10,000 nucleotides of DNA from Rheinheimera sp. Lineage in GTDB: Bacteria > Pseudomonadota > Gammaproteobacteria > Enterobacterales > Alteromonadaceae. The notes under the pieces were generated by a model. It saw nothing but the letters and a program-made list of their open reading frames with translations, was not told the origin of the DNA and did not search any database. This document shows positions 7,416 through 10,000 of this stretch, piece by piece (position 1 is the stretch's first letter; each line of letters opens with the position of its first letter). The stretch is from positions 1 to 10,000 of the forward strand of contig NZ_JAIWOI010000027.1 of NCBI RefSeq assembly GCF_020217005.1, in the 5' to 3' direction. The position numbers and the translations under genes are program-made.

Positions 7416-7476
7416 TAAAAATGGGGTCAGATCACATTATTTGCCCAGCAAATAATGTGATCTGACCCCATTTTTA
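7416..7476. repeat. Perfect palindrome, 29-bp arms with 3-bp loop, containing the Hsp70 stop codon
   Basis: Arms 7416-7444 and 7448-7476 are exact inverted complements around the loop CCA. They begin TAAAAATGGGGTCAG and end with the mirror image. The outer TAA of one arm is the stop codon of the Hsp70 gene (7474-7476). On the minus strand the stem ends in a CCCCATTTTTA side, so it could act as a Rho-independent terminator, and the symmetry makes that true in both directions. Perfect arms this long, and the GGGGTCAGATC core, also fit a mobile palindromic repeat. That origin is inferred. Confidence 0.9.
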
Positions 7477-8778
7477 GCCAAAGCGAAGCGAGGCCAACTT
7501 ACTTAAACCCATCGCAACTGAACCAAACTGATCACCGCGGATCACTGGTACTTTGGGCAATAACTGCTGCAGCATCTGCTGAACACCAGGCACTGCAGAA
7601 GCGCCACCTGTGACAAAAATACTGTCAGGTTTGACTCCGGCGCTTTCAACACATTGCTGGATCAACTTACTAATGCCGGATAGCTCCTGATACAAAGCGT
7701 CCATCAGTTGCTGTTGCGACAGATTTTGCAAAAGACCCTGGTCGATACGGTCCAGTATCACATCCACTACGGCATGCTCAGTCAGTCCGATTTTGGCTTG
7801 CTCTGCTTTTTGATTCAGGTAGTAACTTAAATGCTGCTGATAGACCTGGATAAAGCGATTTAATAACAAAGGTTCAGCGGCTAAGTCTTTTAAATCCAGC
7901 AGTTCGTCATAGGTTTTTTCGGCATAAAACCTTTCCTGTGCATGGATATCGATGATATTCACAGCGTCGCTAAACAAGGCGCCAGGCAAAGGTTTTCCAT
8001 CCAGCGCCAGACTCTGGCGGCCAAAGAGTTTCATCAGGCCATAGATGGTGAGTTTAATGTCCATATCCACACCGCCTATACGTTTGCCGCTGTGACCCAA
8101 CAAATCGCTGCTACGGTCAAACTTTTGGCTATGCTCTGGCCCTAAGCGGATCAGACTGATATCGCTGGTACCGCCGCCAATGTCCACCACCAGCACCAGT
8201 TGTTCTTGTGTTAAATGCCGTTCGTATTCAATAGCAGCAGCCACAGGCTCGTAGGCAAAATCGACTTCTTTAAAACCAACCCGGCTTGCAGCCTGATTTA
8301 ATATCGCCAACGCCCGTTCATCGCCCAAGGCTAAATCTATGCCCTGAAAATGGATAGGTCGGCCAATCAGCACCCGTTCAACCTGATGACCTAGTTTTTG
8401 TTCCGCACCTTGCTTGATTTGACCCAGTAATAAGGTGGCGACCTGGGTATAGATCTCAGTTTGAGCTGGTGTCAGGCGACTACCTAACATAGATTTAGGT
8501 GAGCGGATAAAGACACCACCCAACGGATCCATACTGTAGCGTTCGTGTGCGGCTTTACCGACCAGCACCTTACTGTTTTGCGCTAATAAACGGGTCAGGC
8601 TGGCTGACAGGTAGGCGTCTTCGTCTTGTGGATCGCGTTGACGTTCTATATACAAAGCAGAACTTAAATAACGGCTGCCATCCTGCTCCAAGGCTAATAA
8701 ATGTGGCTGTTGCTCCAGCATAAAACCAGCAGCACAGTTGGATGTGCCAAAATCAACAGCAAGATAAGCAGCAGACAT
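7474..8778 (-). CDS. yegD: YegD-like Hsp70 family protein (no substrate-binding domain)
   Basis: This 434-residue member of the Hsp70/actin ATPase superfamily closely resembles E. coli YegD (about 450 residues). It carries only the ATPase fold. Phosphate motif 1 is VDFGTSNCA (8-16) and phosphate motif 2 is VDIGGGTSDISL (198-209). The adenosine motif is VTGGASAVPG (389-398). YegD-type landmarks include IRSPKSMLG (91-99), IGRPIHFQG (138-146), YEPVAA (176-181), LLGHSGKRIGG (226-236) and the terminal DQFGSVAMGL. There is no C-terminal peptide-binding domain or lid as in DnaK, so it is a nucleotide-binding protein with an unknown client. The ATG has AGGTG 5 bp upstream. The gene follows the hydrolase by 38 bp and also has its own likely promoter. 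Its stop codon belongs to a perfect palindrome, so the C-terminus ends where the repeat begins. Confidence 0.93.
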   Translation of the reverse strand: MSAAYLAVDFGTSNCAAGFMLEQQPHLLALEQDGSRYLSSALYIERQRDPQDEDAYLSASLTRLLAQNSKVLVGKAAHERYSMDPLGGVFIRSPKSMLGSRLTPAQTEIYTQVATLLLGQIKQGAEQKLGHQVERVLIGRPIHFQGIDLALGDERALAILNQAASRVGFKEVDFAYEPVAAAIEYERHLTQEQLVLVVDIGGGTSDISLIRLGPEHSQKFDRSSDLLGHSGKRIGGVDMDIKLTIYGLMKLFGRQSLALDGKPLPGALFSDAVNIIDIHAQERFYAEKTYDELLDLKDLAAEPLLLNRFIQVYQQHLSYYLNQKAEQAKIGLTEHAVVDVILDRIDQGLLQNLSQQQLMDALYQELSGISKLIQQCVESAGVKPDSIFVTGGASAVPGVQQMLQQLLPKVPVIRGDQFGSVAMGLSKLASLRFG

Positions 8779-8807
8779 AGGATCACCTGTCAGAAAAAAG
8801 GCCGGCG

Positions 8808-8836
8808 AGTATAACGTTAATCTTCAGCCTTGTCAG
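8808..8836 (-). promoter_or_regulatory. Likely sigma70 promoter of the yegD-like gene
   Basis: On the minus strand, CTGACA (8836-8831) and TATACT (8813-8808) are separated by exactly 17 bp. Each hexamer matches the consensus at five of six positions. The -35 box lies in the last codons of the hydrolase gene and the -10 just past its stop. The expected transcript start is near 8801, giving a leader of about 22 bases with the AGGTG ribosome binding site. The Hsp70 gene may therefore be expressed independently of the hydrolase. Confidence 0.6.
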
Positions 8837-10000
8837 GCGAGACAGGCAGGATTTTGGCTTCACCTGCTGGCTGTTTGAGGACCTGCAATAAGAACCCGAG
8901 AGCATTTGGCGATTGGTAAGAATTATGATTTGAAGGCACGATGATCTCTTGCACAGCTTTACTTTGATGAGCGCTGAAAAATGGCACTACACCATCACTG
9001 ATTTGACTGCAGCTTCGTTCATCGTGGCAGGATAAAGGGCCATTGCTGCCAATAATAGAATACACTGGTCTTTGATAGGCCAGCTTATTTAAGCCCTGTA
9101 GCAGAGGATGACGAGGTGATAATACCTGCACTGAATGTGGGCCTCCGCCGCCACTTAAGTATTCGCGCATCGGTAAAGTGATTTTGTCTGGCCCTAGTTT
9201 CAGGATAAAGTTGCTGATAAGCACAGTGAAATTCTTCGGTAAGTTAATAAACCAACTGGCGATCTTAGCTAACACTGATTCAGAGGATTCAGAGCCGCCA
9301 TGTGGAGTGTCAAGAAACACAACTTTGTCGATATAAGGTCTGGCGTTAAAAATAAAAATATCTTTGATCTTATCCATTTCCTGCTGAGCGTATCCCAGTT
9401 GCTCGGGACGTTCTGTAAAGCTCAAATCCCAGAGTAGAAAGTCCGTATTCTGGATCAGTGTTTTGCTGACAATGCCGCCCATACTGTGGCCCACCACCAC
9501 CACTTGCTCCAACTGTGGTGAATCACCATTGGCTGTGAGCATAGTCTGTAATTCGTCCAGTTTTTTTCGCAGCCGCATTGAGTTGTAAAACGGCGGTGGG
9601 CCAGATGGATAAAAGGCATGCCAGATTTGGTAGCGTTGTTTTAATTCTTCATCCTGCAGCACGGCCATGGTGAGTTCGTACCATATGAGTGGGCTGGAAT
9701 TCAGGCCATGGATCATCAACAGAGGTTGTTTGTTTTGTTGCAAAGGAGTCACTGCATAAACCCCTAACTTATTATCAGCAAGTTCAGCGTTGAATAAACC
9801 AGGTAATTCCAGTTCGGCTAATTTCGCTTGCTGCATTAACCATAAATAACTGCTGGCTGCGTCGTACAGCAAGGGATAAGACGCAGATTTAAACTTTAAC
9901 TCTGTTGCATCCTGCATCAGATGGCCTTGCAGAGTCAGTTGAATTTGCAGGTCTTTATTAAATTTCAACTCTTTCAGACTGACAGTGACTGAGCGGAAAA
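8817..10000 (-). CDS. Esterase/lipase-like alpha/beta hydrolase (5' end beyond window)
   Basis: The last 393 codons are visible; the frame stays open to the right edge, so the N-terminus is missing. A TTG at 9966-9968 is not a convincing start, since in-frame coding sequence (RSVTVSLKE) continues upstream of it. Counting from that TTG, the hydrolase domain starts near residue 82. It shows an oxyanion-hole motif MIHGLNSSP (85-93), a nucleophile elbow VVGHSMGG (158-165; Ser codon at 9483-9485), FLDTPHGGSES (218-228), a candidate acid D325 in SDGVVPF, and a candidate catalytic His348 in PSNHNSY. The DEELKQRYQIWHAFYPSG block (106-123) resembles bacterial envelope lipases of the DUF676/PGAP1-like group. 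Two nearby cysteines (C314, C320) could form a disulfide, which would suit an exported enzyme; a signal peptide cannot be checked here. Substrate unknown. It lies 38 bp upstream of the yegD-like gene. Confidence 0.88.
   Translation of the reverse strand, partial: FRSVTVSLKELKFNKDLQIQLTLQGHLMQDATELKFKSASYPLLYDAASSYLWLMQQAKLAELELPGLFNAELADNKLGVYAVTPLQQNKQPLLMIHGLNSSPLIWYELTMAVLQDEELKQRYQIWHAFYPSGPPPFYNSMRLRKKLDELQTMLTANGDSPQLEQVVVVGHSMGGIVSKTLIQNTDFLLWDLSFTERPEQLGYAQQEMDKIKDIFIFNARPYIDKVVFLDTPHGGSESSESVLAKIASWFINLPKNFTVLISNFILKLGPDKITLPMREYLSGGGGPHSVQVLSPRHPLLQGLNKLAYQRPVYSIIGSNGPLSCHDERSCSQISDGVVPFFSAHQSKAVQEIIVPSNHNSYQSPNALGFLLQVLKQPAGEAKILPVSPDKAED

Noticed and set aside
7416..7476. The palindrome considered as an attachment site or origin.
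   Set aside because: There is no integrase, replication gene or iterated site nearby; a terminator or palindromic repeat explains it more simply.
9966..9968. TTG as the start codon of the alpha/beta hydrolase.
   Set aside because: The same frame stays open to the window edge with plausible coding sequence, so the gene most likely starts outside the window.

Overview
This window looks like an ordinary chromosomal stretch from a gammaproteobacterium. RhlE, the RluF-type pseudouridine synthase, the YegD-type Hsp70 and the YnfM-type transporter all align well, from memory, with their Escherichia coli counterparts. Moderate GC and many short intergenic palindromes suggest an Alteromonadales/Chromatiaceae-like organism such as Rheinheimera; the genus is only a guess. 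I see no tRNA, rRNA, CRISPR array, transposase, phage gene or obvious defence cassette.

Layout. Positions 1-1382 (minus) hold the N-terminal 460 codons of a DUF885 lipoprotein, cut by the left edge. It diverges from a 394-residue MFS transporter (1572-2756, plus), which is followed 195 bp later by a divergent ABC-F ATPase with a very glutamine-rich linker (2952-4532, plus). The ABC-F gene converges on a small exported protein (4589-5002, minus). The junction between them holds a 32-bp palindrome and four 20-bp tandem repeats. The rest is on the minus strand. Read in the direction of transcription it runs: an alpha/beta hydrolase cut by the right edge (10000-8817), a YegD-like Hsp70 (8778-7474), rhlE (7291-5846) and rluF (5826-5140).

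How the genes relate. rhlE and rluF are 19 bp apart and probably form a ribosome-maturation operon. The hydrolase and Hsp70 genes are 38 bp apart, and the Hsp70 gene also has a good sigma70-like promoter (CTGACA-17-TATACT) inside the 3' end of the hydrolase gene. The MFS and ABC-F genes share a strand but are separated widely enough that co-transcription is uncertain.

The most unusual features are three intergenic repeat structures. One is a perfect 29-bp-arm palindrome (7416-7476) that supplies the Hsp70 stop codon. The second is a 23-bp-arm inverted repeat (5041-5109) upstream of the small exported protein. The third is the palindrome plus 20-bp array (4515-4610), which makes the two convergent proteins end in nearly the same residues. 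No convincing new multi-gene system is visible.
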